DNA of 64,000 bases, taken from Glycine soja. Its lineage: Eukaryota; Streptophyta; Magnoliopsida; Fabales; Fabaceae. The position numbers and the translations under genes were made by a program. Positions 12,816 to 24,144 of this stretch are shown here, in pieces (the stretch's first letter is position 1; every line of letters starts with the position of its first letter). Below the pieces are notes generated by a model that was not told the origin of the DNA, searched no databases, and was given only the letters and a program-made list of their open reading frames with translations. The stretch lies in the NCBI RefSeq assembly GCF_004193775.1, contig NC_041008.1, positions 10,869,731-10,933,730 of the forward strand, read 5' to 3'.

Positions 12816-13695
12816 ATAGTTTTGCTTGTCCTCAAGCAAAGAAATAACAATTTACTTGTCCTCAAGTGACAGAAATCACAGTGGTTACTCAAAAATGTGT
12901 TTGTTCCAAAACATTCAATCACATGACATAACTAGCAAGCAATGCTTCAACCAACAACTCTTCATAAAGATATGTGGAATTTCAAAGATATGAACATGCT
13001 TATTAAGTAGCACAAGTGAAATAAGCTAGCAAGCAAGACAAATATCAAGGAAGGTTCATCAAGCCAATTCCTCACGTCACTATTTTTCTCATAAGCACAA
13101 GTGTTTAAGGCAATTCTTCAATTCAACAACCAACACAAGTCTCAACTTTTGAATTTCATATTATGACATACAATCACAAACACACAACTTGAATCTAAAG
13201 GACTTTCTTGGCTTGTAATGAGGCTGGACTGCAAATAATTCATGGTTTTTCTAGGATGCAAAAACTTAGGTTCTAGGAGATCATTCATCCTTAGATCAAC
13301 TCTTTTCCTTTTATTCCAACTTATATTGACTTGCCACATACATTTAAGGCACTTAGCTTAGGTAACAACACACACAAACTTTTATTCTTGAAATTTCTCT
13401 TTTTTTTATTTTATTTTAGCAGTCTTTGCTACTTCTTAACAAAGTTTTTGTGTGGCTGTATACTTCTCTCTTTTTCATCTTTCTCTTCTCTTATTTTTTT
13501 CTCACCATCATTTATTTTTTTCTCTCTCAGCTGATCTTCTTCTTCCTCTTTTTCTTTTTCAGCGACTAGCTCTTGCTCATCCACATTCCTCCCTTCACCT
13601 TCAATCATGATTGCCTTCTTGCCTATAGTCATGACGACTTTGCATTCTTCCTTAGGATTATTTTCAGTATTAGCTCTAAAACTTCCAGAATAATT
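12816..13695 (-). other. Gag-linker relic and 3' non-coding block of the Athila-like element
   Basis: The stretch from 13640 to about 13450 encodes a charged E/K-rich linker (MTIGKKAIMIEGEGR..., then KEKEEEEDQL) like the segment between gag and protease in the family. It then runs straight into sequence homologous to 59890-60540 in inverse orientation. That junction marks the pol deletion. The remainder is the untranslated block before the 3' LTR, with 'cttgaggacaagcaaaa' next to the polypurine tract. Confidence 0.7.
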
Positions 13696-15153
13696 CTAAG
13701 ATATTTGCTTGGCTAGCTGTCCTACTTGAATCTCTAGATTCTTTATGGCAGTCTCTGTCCTCTTGTGATTGGACATAGTAACCTGTATGAACTGAGCCAA
13801 AGTCTCCTCCAGCTTGGTTGTTCTTTCATAAAGGCTAGGTCCTTGATTTTGAGGCCTGTTGGATGGTCCACCTTGGTCTTTATTGAACTGGTTTCCAGGG
13901 TGAGATTTCCACTGCCCTTGATTTGGATTAAAATTGGAACCTTGCTGAAAACCTACGAATCCACCTACATTAAAACCTGGTCTATGTTGGTTTCCCATGT
14001 AATTCACTTCTTGTGCAGCCTTTTCAAGAGGTATACAACAACTAGATTCATGAGCTCCTCCACATATGCTACAACCTCCAACCTGCAAAACAACTGAATG
14101 TGAAGGTTGAGTCACTTGTAATTGAGTTGGCAACTTACTAAGTGTTTCTGTCAATGTCTCAAGCTGCTTAGCTAGCAACTTGTTCTGTGCCAACAATGCA
14201 TCTTGTGAGGAAAGCTCTAGCAGACTTCTCTTTGTAGGAATATGAGTCCGATCACGCAAAATAGCATAATCACTTGCAACCATGTTTTCTATCAACTCCA
14301 TAGCTTCTTCAAGGGTCTTCAATTTGATTTTCCCTTCAACAGAAGCATCCAATAACTGCTTGGACTGTGGTCTCAAACCATTTATAAAGATATTTAGTTG
14401 AATTGGCTCAAAGAATCCATGAGTGGGTGTTTTCTGCAGCAAGCTACGAAATATTTTAAGTGCTTCGCTCAAAGATTCATTAGGAAATTGATGGAATGAG
14501 GAGATAGCTGCCTTGCCTTTAGCTGTCTTAGACTCCGGAAAATATTTCTTCAAAAATTTCTTTACCACTTCATCCCAAGTCTTCAAACTATTTCCTTTAA
14601 ATGAGTGCAGCCACCTCTTAGCTTCTCCAGACAAGGAAAATGAAAACAAACTCAGCCTTATTGCATCCTCAGGCACACCAACAATTTTCACTGTGTTGCA
14701 TATCTCAATATATGTAGCCAAGTGTGCATAAGGGTCTTCATTAGGCAAACCATGAAATAAATTTCCTTGAATAAGCTGTATCAAGGAATGAGGATATGTG
14801 GTGTTATGGGCTTGAACTTCCGGCCGCACAATGCTTGTGAAGAATTGTGGCACGGTGGATCTAGAATAGTCCTCAAGAGTAACCCTCCCTGGTTGATCTT
14901 CAACCATAATTGGAATTTCAGATGCACCTACGTCAGATTCTCTTAACTCTGGAAAGATCGAAGATGACTCAGATGATTGAGCTTCCTCCAAACTTGGTTG
15001 TGCTGTCCTTTCCTGCAAAATTTTTCTCATTCTCTCTGCATTGTTCCTCCTACAAGTGGCTTCTATCTCCAAATATAATGGAGCTAAATCACCTACAGAA
15101 GAGTTACCTCGCATACAAGAAGCACTAAACAGAGCAGCAGTTAACCAAATCAA
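13696..15153 (-). CDS. Retrotransposon gag polyprotein, intact 485 aa
   Basis: This is the longest reading frame in the window. The gag protein would form the virus-like particle that packages element RNA. Near residues 25-45 it has the Athila-type start (DLAPLYLEIEATCRRNNAER). Roughly residues 125-290 carry the retrotransposon gag core, with 'AIRLSLFSFSLSGEAKRWL' and 'FFEPIQLNIFINGLRPQSK'. A CCHC-like zinc knuckle, CSICGGAHESSCC, lies near residue 355, followed by a Q/N/G-rich stretch. The frame ends '...EIQVGQLAKQIS'. Just past its stop, an overlapping relic frame (13632-13429) continues gag-linker-like sequence before the deletion junction. The start at 15153 is the first ATG after the primer site; initiation about 13 codons later is also possible. 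An open gag in an otherwise gutted element suggests a young deletion or selection for the protein. Confidence 0.85.
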   Translation of the reverse strand: MIWLTAALFSASCMRGNSSVGDLAPLYLEIEATCRRNNAERMRKILQERTAQPSLEEAQSSESSSIFPELRESDVGASEIPIMVEDQPGRVTLEDYSRSTVPQFFTSIVRPEVQAHNTTYPHSLIQLIQGNLFHGLPNEDPYAHLATYIEICNTVKIVGVPEDAIRLSLFSFSLSGEAKRWLHSFKGNSLKTWDEVVKKFLKKYFPESKTAKGKAAISSFHQFPNESLSEALKIFRSLLQKTPTHGFFEPIQLNIFINGLRPQSKQLLDASVEGKIKLKTLEEAMELIENMVASDYAILRDRTHIPTKRSLLELSSQDALLAQNKLLAKQLETLTETLSKLPTQLQVTQPSHSVVLQVGGCSICGGAHESSCCIPLEKAAQEVNYMGNQHRPGFNVGGFVGFQQGSNFNPNQGQWKSHPGNQFNKDQGGPSNRPQNQGPSLYERTTKLEETLAQFIQVTMSNHKRTETAIKNLEIQVGQLAKQIS

Positions 15154-15250
15154 GAGAAATATAAATTATGACTAACTATTCACAAATTCAATAAAAGAAT
15201 AAAGAATAAATGTCTACAAACTGAACTCTACTTTCTAAATGGAAAGAAGT

Positions 15251-15268
15251 TCCCCGGCAACGGCGCCA
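15251..15268 (-). other. Primer-binding site for tRNA-Asp
   Basis: The plus-strand sequence TCCCCGGCAACGGCGCCA is the 3' end of plant tRNA-Asp including the terminal CCA, so the minus-strand element RNA would pair with that tRNA across all 18 bases. It lies six to seven bases inside the LTR. It settles the orientation of the element and supports its Athila-lineage placement. Confidence 0.9.
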
Positions 15269-15274
15269 AAAACT

Positions 15275-16437
15275 TGTTCGTGGCCAAAATCTTGTTCGTG
15301 GTAATAATCCGCGATGCTAATCAACATGTGTACTGAATCACACAAGTAATATAAAATGGTAAGAATCGAGTATCGAATCACATGGAACTTGTTTCATTCA
15401 GAAAATATGCGTTCAGATGAGCAAACATTTGTTTAAAGCTAGTAAATATTAAATGAGGTTTTTGTCTATAGTTTTAATTAACTACAAATTTAAAATGTCT
15501 AAAAGAGAGAGGTAAAAACAGTCAAGTAAAAGCATTGGGTCATTCTACTGAACCTACTTTGATGTTACTAAGTATTTTTCTCTATTTAACCCTATTTTAG
15601 TGTTCTTATGCTGAAAACAACTACCCAAACCAAGATCCCTCGAGTGAATGGGCCTAAATCTATTTAAACTTCGTCCTTGATCCCTCAACAAACTTAGCTT
15701 AAACGAGTTGCATTAATATTACAACATAATATAAACTAAATCACTGCGCTCTATCCCCAAACATACAACTCTCTAGCCTGCTCTATCAAGTTCTAAGGTT
15801 TTAAAGCACTTCCCAGTACTAAAAATCCTAACTTTACATACAAATGGGTGATCAAGCCACAAACATGCAAAAAAGAAGTGCAGATAGAAGCAATGAACAC
15901 ATAAAAACAACTTTAAATAGATAGTGAGAGAATATTACATCAAATGTTCAGCAGAAATCCCCAACAAGAGGTTTAGCCTTCCATTGCAAGTTAGTAAATT
16001 TCAGCACAAAGGATAGATTTTTGAAGAAAAACTAAGGTTACAAATGGATGAGGATGTCTCCTCCACCTCTAGAGCCCTAAAATCACTTCTAAAACCTAAA
16101 CTCTCTTGAAGGCGCGCTGGGCGCGGGCATCTATGACTGATCCTCTTTTAGGGTTTCCCACGCGCTAAGCGGACTGAGTGCCTCGCTTAATGGATGTCAC
16201 TCGCTAAGCGCATATGCTTCGCTTAGCGAGACACCAGTTGGTAGACATTCTTCTACTTTTAGCCTGAAACTGAAGTTGATTCACATTAATTCACAAAAAA
16301 TGGGAGTATCTATTGAGCATAATCAAACTAAACATGAAAATATGTACAATCCTATAAAAAGAACCATAAATTAGGGGGAAAATGCTAATTCAATGAAACT
16401 ATTCAATACAAAAGTTAGTCGTAAATGACGATTAACA
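15275..16437 (-). repeat. 5' LTR of the Athila-like element (about 1.16 kb)
   Basis: On the minus strand it starts TGTTAATCGTCATTTACG at 16437 and ends ...ACGAACA at 15275, just before the primer site. The stretch 15709-16437 matches 11825-12800 in the same order, and both match the reverse complement of 60555-61480. It carries the GC-rich palindrome cluster (CGCTAAGCG types) at about 16155-16235. Confidence 0.8.
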
Positions 16438-16760
16438 ATTTCCCCAAGGATCTACTTCAACAAATATGAATTCTCCATCTGGCGTATCCCACACATCTAA
16501 CATATGTGTATAACCTCTAGTCCTTTTTCCACCTAAATCCTTCATGGATATGACACACCTAGAGAAGGGGGGGGGGGGGAGAGAAAGAGAGAGAGAGAAG
16601 TGTGTGCACTTGCATTGTTAAAAAGACAAAAAAATTATACTTACCTTTAGTTGAACTTTCACTTACACTTCCAAGAGGAGTATGAGACTCAACATGACTT
16701 TCTTCTTGTATGTGTTGTTTTGATTGTGATTGATTTAGTTAATAAACAATTCAATATAGA
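16438..16760 (-). pseudogene. Fragment of a second CACTA gene (TnpA/Ptta-like)
   Basis: On the minus strand two pieces read as protein: 'SQSKQHIQEESHVESHT' near 16745-16655, and 'KRTRGYTHMLDVWDTPDGE' near 16540-16470. A G-run and GA-repeat interval between them looks intronic. The second piece resembles the start of the plant En/Spm (Ptta) transposase-accessory proteins that sit beside TNP2 in CACTA elements. It lies just downstream of the TNP2 relic on the same strand and is cut off by the LTR border at 16437. The family call is from memory of motif style and is tentative. Confidence 0.45.
16567..16598. repeat. G13 run followed by (GA)n
   Basis: Thirteen consecutive G are followed by GA dinucleotides, inside the probable intron of the CACTA gene fragment. 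Confidence 0.9.
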
Positions 16761-16923
16761 ATAAAGAAATTAAGTTAATAAAATCTTTATACCCCCTACA
16801 AAATATGCATTTTCTTCAATTATAGAGTTGTTATTTCAATTGGCTTTGGTAGAGCTTTCAATTTATTGCTCTTTTCTTGTAATTGACCATTATTTTGAAT
16901 GACATTCAACTTTATGTGCGTTC

Positions 16924-19900
16924 CTATAGCACTCTGAATAAATTAGTCCAAAAAATAAAAAAATAAAAAATAGATATAGATACATTATTATCTTTTCCAT
17001 GTGGTAAAATGTTCTCCATAAGTATTGTAACTCCAATGATATCATCACTATCATCGACTTCTGGTCTAATCAAATCATTATCATTTATCTCTTGTAAGAC
17101 TTTTTCATCACCCATATCATATACATCTCTAATTTTAGCATGCATGACAACAAGCCAATCATTTTGTGTTTTGTTCTCCACTTAGAATACTTTCTTAGCT
17201 TGAGATGCAAAAACAAGTGGTTCATCACATATATCATTCCTTGTATGTTGCAAATAATTAAAATTCACTAATGTCATACCAAAATTATCAATTTTGCAGC
17301 CCTTGCTTATATCAACCCAATCACACTTGAAAAGTATAACCTTATATCTTCTTGAATAATCCAATTGGATTATATTTGTTAATGCATCATAGTAGTGGAT
17401 TTCTCCTTTCTTTGGGTTTTTATCTCTTGAACTTGTTCGAGATAGGGGGAGCAACATGAAGACTAAACTTTGGAGCTTGAAGAAGTTTTGTCTTTTTACA
17501 TGTCCAACTCTTTGAGTGACATTTGTATTGATTGTTGCATCTTAGTCTCTATCTTTTCATATGTACATCATGCATCATCATGTAGAGATAAGAAGATTGT
17601 TTTTAAAGTTAGATAATTTTTCAGTGCATAAAACTCTCTGCTTTAATCGATTACCAAATGATCGCAATCGATTACTTCATTCTTAAAAGTGCTCCCAGAA
17701 GTTATCAAGAAAAGTTTAATCGATTATGTTGTTTTTGAAAGTTTTCTAGAAGTTGGAAAGAACACTTTAATCGATTGAAATTATAATATAATTGATTACT
17801 TCTTTGAAATAATCAATTACATTGGATATTTAATCGATTACAGGTGGTTATAACTGTTTTCTCTATAAATAATCACCTTGTGTTCTCACTTTTATGAAGT
17901 AAAGAAAGAGAAGAAGAAGTGCTTAGAATAAGTGTGTGACTCACAACTTCTAGACTTCGTTTTTTATGAATCTCTAATGGTAAAAAGTGAGTTGTGAATT
18001 ACTTGTGAGATCAAGAAGAGACTTATTCACTCAAGCAAAGGTTCTTGTGTGTGATTGATTAGGTTGTGTCTCTCTTTGACTCGTTTTTTGTGTGTTAAAT
18101 GTTGTTAGCATATGCATGAATTTCTGAAGGCATGCTAGAATAGGTTTTTCTAGTTTATGCTAAGGGTAGGTTTCTCTTAGGCTCTTATTCACAAAGGACC
18201 CTTGGGTTGGGTACCTTAGTCTCTTTTTCTGGGGTAGGAAATGAGATTGATTGTGATTGATTGCAATAATTCTATATGTATAGTGAAAATCTAATTCGGT
18301 TTGAATTAGATAACTGGAGTAGCTTCTTTAGAGATAAAGAGTGAACCAATATAAAAATTGGTGTACATCTTCTCTTGATCTTATCTTTCTTTCTCATTGT
18401 ATTCTTGATCAATTTGCTAAAGGTAAAAGAAAATATCTTTTTGAATATGAACTTTAACAAAAGGATTTTGTGTTAAGGATGATTGATTAAATATTGGTTT
18501 TAACAAAAGTTTATGATACGATCCTTGGAAAATAAAGTTTTTCAAAACTGTTTTTTTTTGTTTGATTTGATTTAAAACCAATTCACCCCGCTTGGTTTGT
18601 GAGTTCCATCATCTTTTTCCAAAATTGGCATAACTTCTTGTCTTAAGAGTTACAACAATCCCACTATTTTGAGTCTTCAAGCACCTTTCATGTGCCTTTG
18701 TATGAAATCTAACTCCATTAACAATGTACCCATTATACCATTTGTCAGTAGTGTCCTGCCATACTCTTCCAATTGAGCAACCTACCACAATTTTATTTAA
18801 AATGATTAAATTTTAAGTGAATGCAAAATTTAATAGTATTGATGCTTTCTAAACTTACTCGTTCGCGGAACCAATCAGGAAATTCTTTACTATCAATTTT
18901 GTCAATTTCATAAGTTGACGATTTTGTCTCTTGATAAGATCAATATGGACTCTATGTAAAAAGGGTTAGAAAAATTAATCATTAGAATCAATAGAAAGAT
19001 ATTATACAAAATTTCAATAACTAAATATAAACGTGGAGGAAATTGTATTACTTTTGAAAATGGTTAACATTGTCGCTATTGAAAAACACATATCTATGTG
19101 CTTACACCAATGCTTTCTTATCAAGAGAAATTCGAGAAGCTTTTTTTTCTCTTCTTTGCATTGAATCCAACTTGCTTCTTTCTCCCCAATGGTCTACCTC
19201 TAGGATTTAAAACACTTTTGTTTTCCACAAAACATGAATCATCATTTCGAGCAGATCGATTAAAACGAGTCTCCACCCCAGATAGATATCTTGAACAAAA
19301 TATCAAGCATTCATGAGCTAAATATCCTTTTGCAATAGATCCTTTTGGATGTGCTTGATTACAAACAAATGACTTTAGAGTTAAAAGGAACCTAACAAGA
19401 AAATTTTAGGTTACAAATTAAGATAATAACATTTTACTTTATAACTCTAGAATGTTTTGAAATGATTAAAAAGCATTCATACCTTTTAATAGGACACATC
19501 TATCGGTAATGTACAGGACCTCCAACTCATGCGCCTAATGGATTACCAAATGTACCATTACGGTGAAAAAAGATGGAGGAAAAATCCATTCTAATTGGCA
19601 TAATGTTTGAGCTACTTGATGCTACAAGTGCTATAAATTATGCTCCTTAAGCATGTTGCCATAAAACTCCTAGAAGAAACAACAAAGGTCGAATATAGCT
19701 AAACTCACCTTGTTTGGTAAACAACCTTTCATAGCTACAAGAAGAAACTCTTGCATTGAAGGATGATAATCATAACTTTTGAGACCAAATATTTATTGTT
19801 CCTTCACTTGCACACATATTGAAATATTAGACAAATATTCATCTGGAGCTTTTATTGTTTTGAGAACTTCCAAAAATGTTTCTTTCTCCTTTGAAGTCGT

Positions 19901-20540
19901 TTGGTAACGAGCTCTAGGAAAATATTGTTTGCCTTTACTTGGATGCATCTTTGGATGTAATTGGCTTCTAATATTCATGTCAACAAGATCATAATGTGCC
20001 TTATCATTGTCCTTTGACTTACCTTCTAATTGTAACAACATCCCAATGATGTCATCACACACATTCTTTTCTATGGGCATAACATCAAGATTATGACGGA
20101 GCACACTATGTTGCCAATAAGGCAACATGAACAAAATACTTATCTTTTTTCATGGTGACCAATCCCCAACTCCATGATATTCCATCTTTATCAAAGCAAA
20201 AGCTCCACTAGGTAGATCGGGTGAAGCACTAAACTCTTGGGTTCCATCAAGTTCTCTTTTATTGTATCTCCATTTATGATCAGACTCTAACCAACAAAAA
20301 TGACATATATAGGAAAACTTTCTACCATAACACAATCACTTTGAGCCAATCTCAAAACCACAGCATGGACAAGCATATTGACCTCTAGTGCTCCAACCAG
20401 ACAAATTTGCATAAACAGGAAAATCATTAATAGTCCACATAATTGCAACACGAATTTGGGATGACCCTTTTTTACATGCATCAAATGTTTTTACCCCAAT
20501 TTCCCTTAATTCCTTTAATTCTTCCACAAAAGGCTGCATA
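16924..20540 (-). pseudogene. CACTA (En/Spm) transposase TNP2, decayed
   Basis: Reading down the minus strand, the domains appear in the normal TNP2 order. 20539-20150 has ELKELREIGVKTFDACKK, then AIMWTINDFPVYANLSGWST and 'YACPCCG'. 20134-19793 has 'LRHNLDVMPIEKNVCDD'. About 19780-19500 has the DUF4218-type 'QLEWIFPPSFF' and 'MVHL'. 19400-19120 has 'CSRYLSGVETRFNR'. About 18760-18640 has 'NGVRFHTKAHE', and 17457-16924 the DUF4216-type 'YYDALTNIIQLDY', 'FKCDWVDI' and 'YDMGDEKV'. Many stops and frameshifts break it. A long LTR interrupts it between about 17460 and 18612. The protein would cut and paste CACTA elements; this copy is dead. No terminal inverted repeats were found for it. Confidence 0.85.
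17460..18612. mobile_element. Long LTR (solo, Copia type) inserted in TNP2
   Basis: This segment interrupts the DUF4216-like part of the transposase: coding similarity stops near 18625 and resumes near 17445. It contains five AATCGATT-type palindromes at 17643-17840, followed by a TATA box (TATAAATA, 17864) and a transcript-like leader. The minus-strand end reads TGATGGAACTCACAAACC...GGGGTGAATT, similar in style to the end of the LTR at 49438-50518. No gag or pol is present, so it is read as a solo LTR. Exact borders and target duplication could not be fixed. Confidence 0.55.
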
Positions 20541-21094
20541 TATTAGTTATCCAAATAATAAGTAGATATTGTGAAATCCATAGTTTGCAATAAGGTTCAA
20601 TGAGTCATGGAGATAGAAAAGAGACAAACAAATATGTAGGAAAATTCAGATATATTTATAATGCATGGACAATTGAATCATCCAAATTCAAGCCATGCGA
20701 TTTTGGATGGAACCCACCAAGTACCAACATGTACTCTGGCAGGATCCTTACCACATGACCATTCGAGTAGCTTTTAGTTAGTCTAGCCAAATTTAGTTCC
20801 GGTTGGATTAGTTTAGCCAAATTTGGTTCCATTAGTTCAGTCGAATTCAATTCAAATAGTTCAGTCGAATTTGGTTGAGCTAGTTTTACCAAATTCTGAT
20901 AAGTTAGCCCACCTTGTGCCCATCTCAAATAGTGTATGTAAGCATCCTAAATGTATGTAATTTCATTGAACTAAGCATCTAAAGCGAGATTGTTTGACTT
21001 TTTTCCAAATAGAACCTGTGACTGGAAACTCAAAAGTACAGTCAGGGGACTAATACTTTTGAAGTTAATTAGTTATGTTCACAACAAGGTTTGT
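20541..21094. other. Spacer between TNP2 relic and mini LTR element
   Basis: A minus-strand open frame at 20928-20656 is made of short degenerate repeats (variants of 'agttcagtcgaatttggtt') and has no recognisable domain. It is probably repeat-derived, not a gene. The rest shows nothing. Confidence 0.5.
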
Positions 21095-21396
21095 TGATAG
21101 GCCAGAGGCTATGAGCAAGTTAGGAAATTCGTTAGAAGAATAAGATATTAGTAGGTTAGTAGTGGGTATTATCCACTCATAAGAGAATATCTTGTCTGAT
21201 ATTTTGTTATAATAGTAGTACTTTCTGTTATTTGGTGTTTGGACCTTTGTCATTTTGCACCTTAAGTATGCTATATATGTAACCTTTGGGTATGATGAGT
21301 GACATTAGAGAAAAATTATCAACAACTTCCTTCTTAACCATGTTTTCGGAGGTTCCCCTAAGTCCTCAAATTCTAAGGGAATCTGCACGTTCCACA
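21095..21396 (+). repeat. 5' LTR of the mini element
   Basis: It matches 21836-22138 along its whole length. It has TG at the start and CA at the end, and TTTGT stands immediately outside. Confidence 0.85.
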
Positions 21397-21835
21397 TCTA
21401 GCCTGGACCACCTCGAGGCCACCATTGCCGAACTCACTGTAACTCAACTCCATTTCACTGCCACCCAAGCCTCCATGGCCTCTAAACTCGATGCCCTTCT
21501 CTGGAAAATGAATATCCTGGTAACCAGCCAACACTCCCTATGTTCTTTCTCTGTGAAGTCACCACCAACAACTGGAATCATGCCAACTCCGCTTCCCATG
21601 TCTGCTCATGTTTGCCGCCAAGGTCATGGACAAGGAACTCGACCACCCCTTCCTCTTCACCCTCTACGACACTATCGACACCGCCAAATGGCTCTGCCTT
21701 CGCAACACTAATCTTCATTCACTCACGAGCTATTTTCCTACACCTACTTTAATTTGGGATCCAGGTTCTACTTTTGAAGCCATGGTTTGAAGTTCTAACA
21801 CCTTGAGGACAAGGTGTTTTTGATTGGTCAGGGAA

Positions 21836-22138
21836 TGATAGGCTAGAGGCTATGAGCAAGTTAGGAAATCCGTTAGAAGAATAAGATGTTGGTAGGTTAG
21901 TAGTGGGTAGCATCCACTCATAGGAGAATATCTTGTCTGATATTCTGTTATAATAGTAGTGCTTTCTGTTATTTGGTGTCTGGACATTTTTCATTTTGCA
22001 CCCCAAGTATGCTATATATATAACCTTCGAGTATGATGAATGATATTAGAGAAAAATTATCAACAGCTTCCTTCTTAACTTTGTTTCTGGAGGTTCCCTT
22101 TAGTCCTCGAATTCTAAGGGATTATCTTGTTCCTAACA
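21836..22138 (+). repeat. 3' LTR of the mini element
   Basis: This is the partner of 21095-21396, preceded by 'ttgattggtcaggga' (purine-rich at its end) and followed by TTTGT. Confidence 0.85.
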
Positions 22139-22143
22139 TTTGT

Positions 22144-23990
22144 TGTGTGATTCTACAAGGTTGTTGTGGGGTTAAGACTAGAAAGGCTTGTGAAAGAATA
22201 TACTAGGGTTGAGTGAAACATATATAGGTGAGAATATCAAGTGAAACTTGTAAAGGTTTAGAATATTGGGTGAAGGGCCTATGAAAGTTGAGAATACTAG
22301 TGTGCAATTTGTAGAGATGAGAGTATTGTCTTGGAGAAGAGAGAATACTCAATGTAGACTTGAAGATGTGAGAATACTTAGAGGAGACCTAGAAAGATGA
22401 GAATACTCAATACAAACTAGCAGAGGGGAGAATACTCAATTGAGAAGCAGCCTAGAAGGGTTAGGAAATAATATTGTGAAATCCTAAATAGGCTTAAGGA
22501 GAAAAAATATCCTTTGTAATTGGTGATTATCTTAGTTGAAAATCCTATAAGTGTTGGGACAATATGTAACTAGAGTTTAAAAGGTTTTAAAGAGGTGACA
22601 TTTTTGTTTTTGTGTTGTATCCTCTTTAGAAGCTTTTCATATTTGTGTGCATGGTGTATATTTATTTTGATTAGTGAAAAACCTTATTTTAAACCCGTAC
22701 AACTTAGTTCGTGTATTAAAAAGTTTCTTTTTTTAAATAGTTTTCAAAACTTTAGAAATAGCAGCAAAGTTTTTAAAGAAAAACTTAGAAATCAGAATCT
22801 CTGTGTAGAACAAATTACATTGATAATTCGAAAACCAAATTTGAGAAGTAGCTTCTCATAGAAAATCGGTGTGCATTTAATTTATTACTATTTTTATTTC
22901 CAAGTACTAAAGAGGATTTCCTTGTTCCTAATTAACAAACTTAATTAGTTAAGCCGGTAGATAAATTGTTATAATTTTTTTTTATATATGTACTTGATTC
23001 TTAAGGAAAAAAAAAAAAAGAACACTTGACTCTTGATATTATAAATTTCATGTTGGGTAAGTTGACGTTGATCCGTTACTGTCTAACAAGATTAGACGGC
23101 CTCAATATTAGCGCAACTGGTTGCGTGATTATTATACACGTTTTGGCGCCATAGAACTGACGAATCTTTGATTTGTGATGCGTGTTTCATAGTGAGAGGA
23201 GCGTGGCTGTGATGGCTACCACCTTTGATGGCTAACTCAATTTTTATATGCGAATTCCGAAACCCACCCACCGGACAAAAACTGTTGAAAAGAGAAACCA
23301 TAAAAGAAAACAAAAATACTGATAGTGACACCTAATTAATGAAATAAAGAGATAAAAATATAAATTTAATAAGTTATACAACTTGCTAAAAAAAGAAAAA
23401 AGAAAAAGAAAAGTCTTAGTTTAAGATTTATTTTCTATTACTTTAAAGAAAAAATTAGGTCAGTATATGACATTTTTACTTTCAAAAATTAATAATAAAT
23501 ATTAATAGACTTAAAATTTAAGTTTTTATTATTTTATTTTATATTAATTTTGATGTAGATGATAGATAAAAATTGATTGAAATCATATGATCTGATATCA
23601 TATAATAATTTTTTTATATTAATTAATAAAGTCTTTGTAAAAAAGAAAAAGAGTTCACCAATCATTACTAAATTAAAAGAAAATTAAAAAGTCTAACAAA
23701 TCTAATTCAATTGATAATTTATTATAAATTATTTCGAATTAGAATTTGAATCATTTGAATAAAAAAAAAAACAAGAATATATTGGTAAGAAACAATAATC
23801 AAGCAAGCTCAGCCACAGGACACTAGCTAGTGTCTTTTCCTCTCTTTCTTTTTTAAGGTTCTCCCTCTCTCTTGGTTCCCTGCCTTAACTGAAAACGACT
23901 GCAAGCAACCTGTGGTCTGCTTGTGTATATATCCCCTTTTGTAATATTTTGTATAATCGACAAAGAAATATTATTTTTTATTATTATATT
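22144..23990. other. Intergenic DNA, first part probably LTR-derived
   Basis: From 22200 to 22460 a degenerate unit around 'gagaatactca' recurs about eight times at 25-40 bp spacing. This and the following T-rich stretch look like the downstream part of an old LTR. From 22.9 kb to 23.9 kb the DNA is AT-rich with no gene seen. The last 200 bp lead into the promoter of the zinc-finger gene. Confidence 0.45.
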
Positions 23991-24044
23991 ACATTATATC
24001 ACATTCATACACCGACTCAAACCCACTTCTCCTTAATTTCTCTC

Positions 24045-24052
24045 TATATAAA
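24045..24052 (+). promoter_or_regulatory. TATA box of the PHD-type gene
   Basis: TATATAAA lies 93 bp before the start codon and is followed by a CT-rich leader typical of plant 5' untranslated regions. Transcription would be expected to begin about 30 bp downstream. Confidence 0.7.
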
Positions 24053-24144
24053 CTCTCCTTCTCAGTTCTCTCTCTCTTGCTTCCTTCCTTTTACTTCACT
24101 TATCAAAAAATTCCCCTCTCTTTTTCTCTCTCTTCCTCTCAGCC

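Larger units (their letters stand above)
11825..16437 (-). mobile_element. Athila/Calypso-like Ty3-gypsy element, internally deleted, retains gag
   Basis: Read on the minus strand, the order is: 5' LTR (16437 to 15275), tRNA-Asp primer site, intact gag (15153 to 13696), a 3' non-coding block, a polypurine tract, and the first part of the 3' LTR (12800 to about 11825). Protease, reverse transcriptase, RNase H, integrase and the downstream env-like gene are absent: the gag frame leads directly into the 3' block near 13450. The 3' LTR lacks roughly its last 430 bp, so one border and the target duplication are lost. The tRNA-Asp primer site and gag type are those of the Athila lineage, called Calypso in soybean. 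It would be mobile only if helped by a complete relative. Confidence 0.85.
21095..22138 (+). mobile_element. Small deleted LTR retrotransposon with intact ends
   Basis: Two LTRs of about 300 bp (21095-21396 and 21836-22138) start TGATAGGC and end ...ACA. They are flanked by a perfect 5-bp target duplication, TTTGT, at 21090-21094 and 22139-22143. The roughly 440-bp interior encodes a gag N-terminus-like piece ('LDHLEATIAELTVTQ', then MASKLDALL) and the last codons of a pol-like frame next to a purine-rich tract. Protease, reverse transcriptase and integrase are gone. The gag piece and TGATAG ends resemble the gypsy element at 46430-52186, so it is probably a deletion derivative of that chromovirus family. 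The LTRs differ at about one base in ten, so the insertion is old. Confidence 0.85.

Noticed and set aside
13331..13534. Plus-strand hydrophobic open frame, also seen in the inverse copy at 59793-60023
   Set aside because: It recurs because the non-coding 3' block of the Athila-like elements recurs. The similarity is at DNA level and there is no protein-level conservation signal.
15251..15268. tRNA-Asp gene
   Set aside because: Only the last 18 bases of the tRNA match, ending in the CCA that plant genes do not encode, and it sits next to an LTR. It is a primer-binding site.
20656..20928. 90-residue minus-strand frame with repeated 'ELNSTEL'-like text
   Set aside because: It is generated by a short degenerate DNA repeat and shows no known domain.
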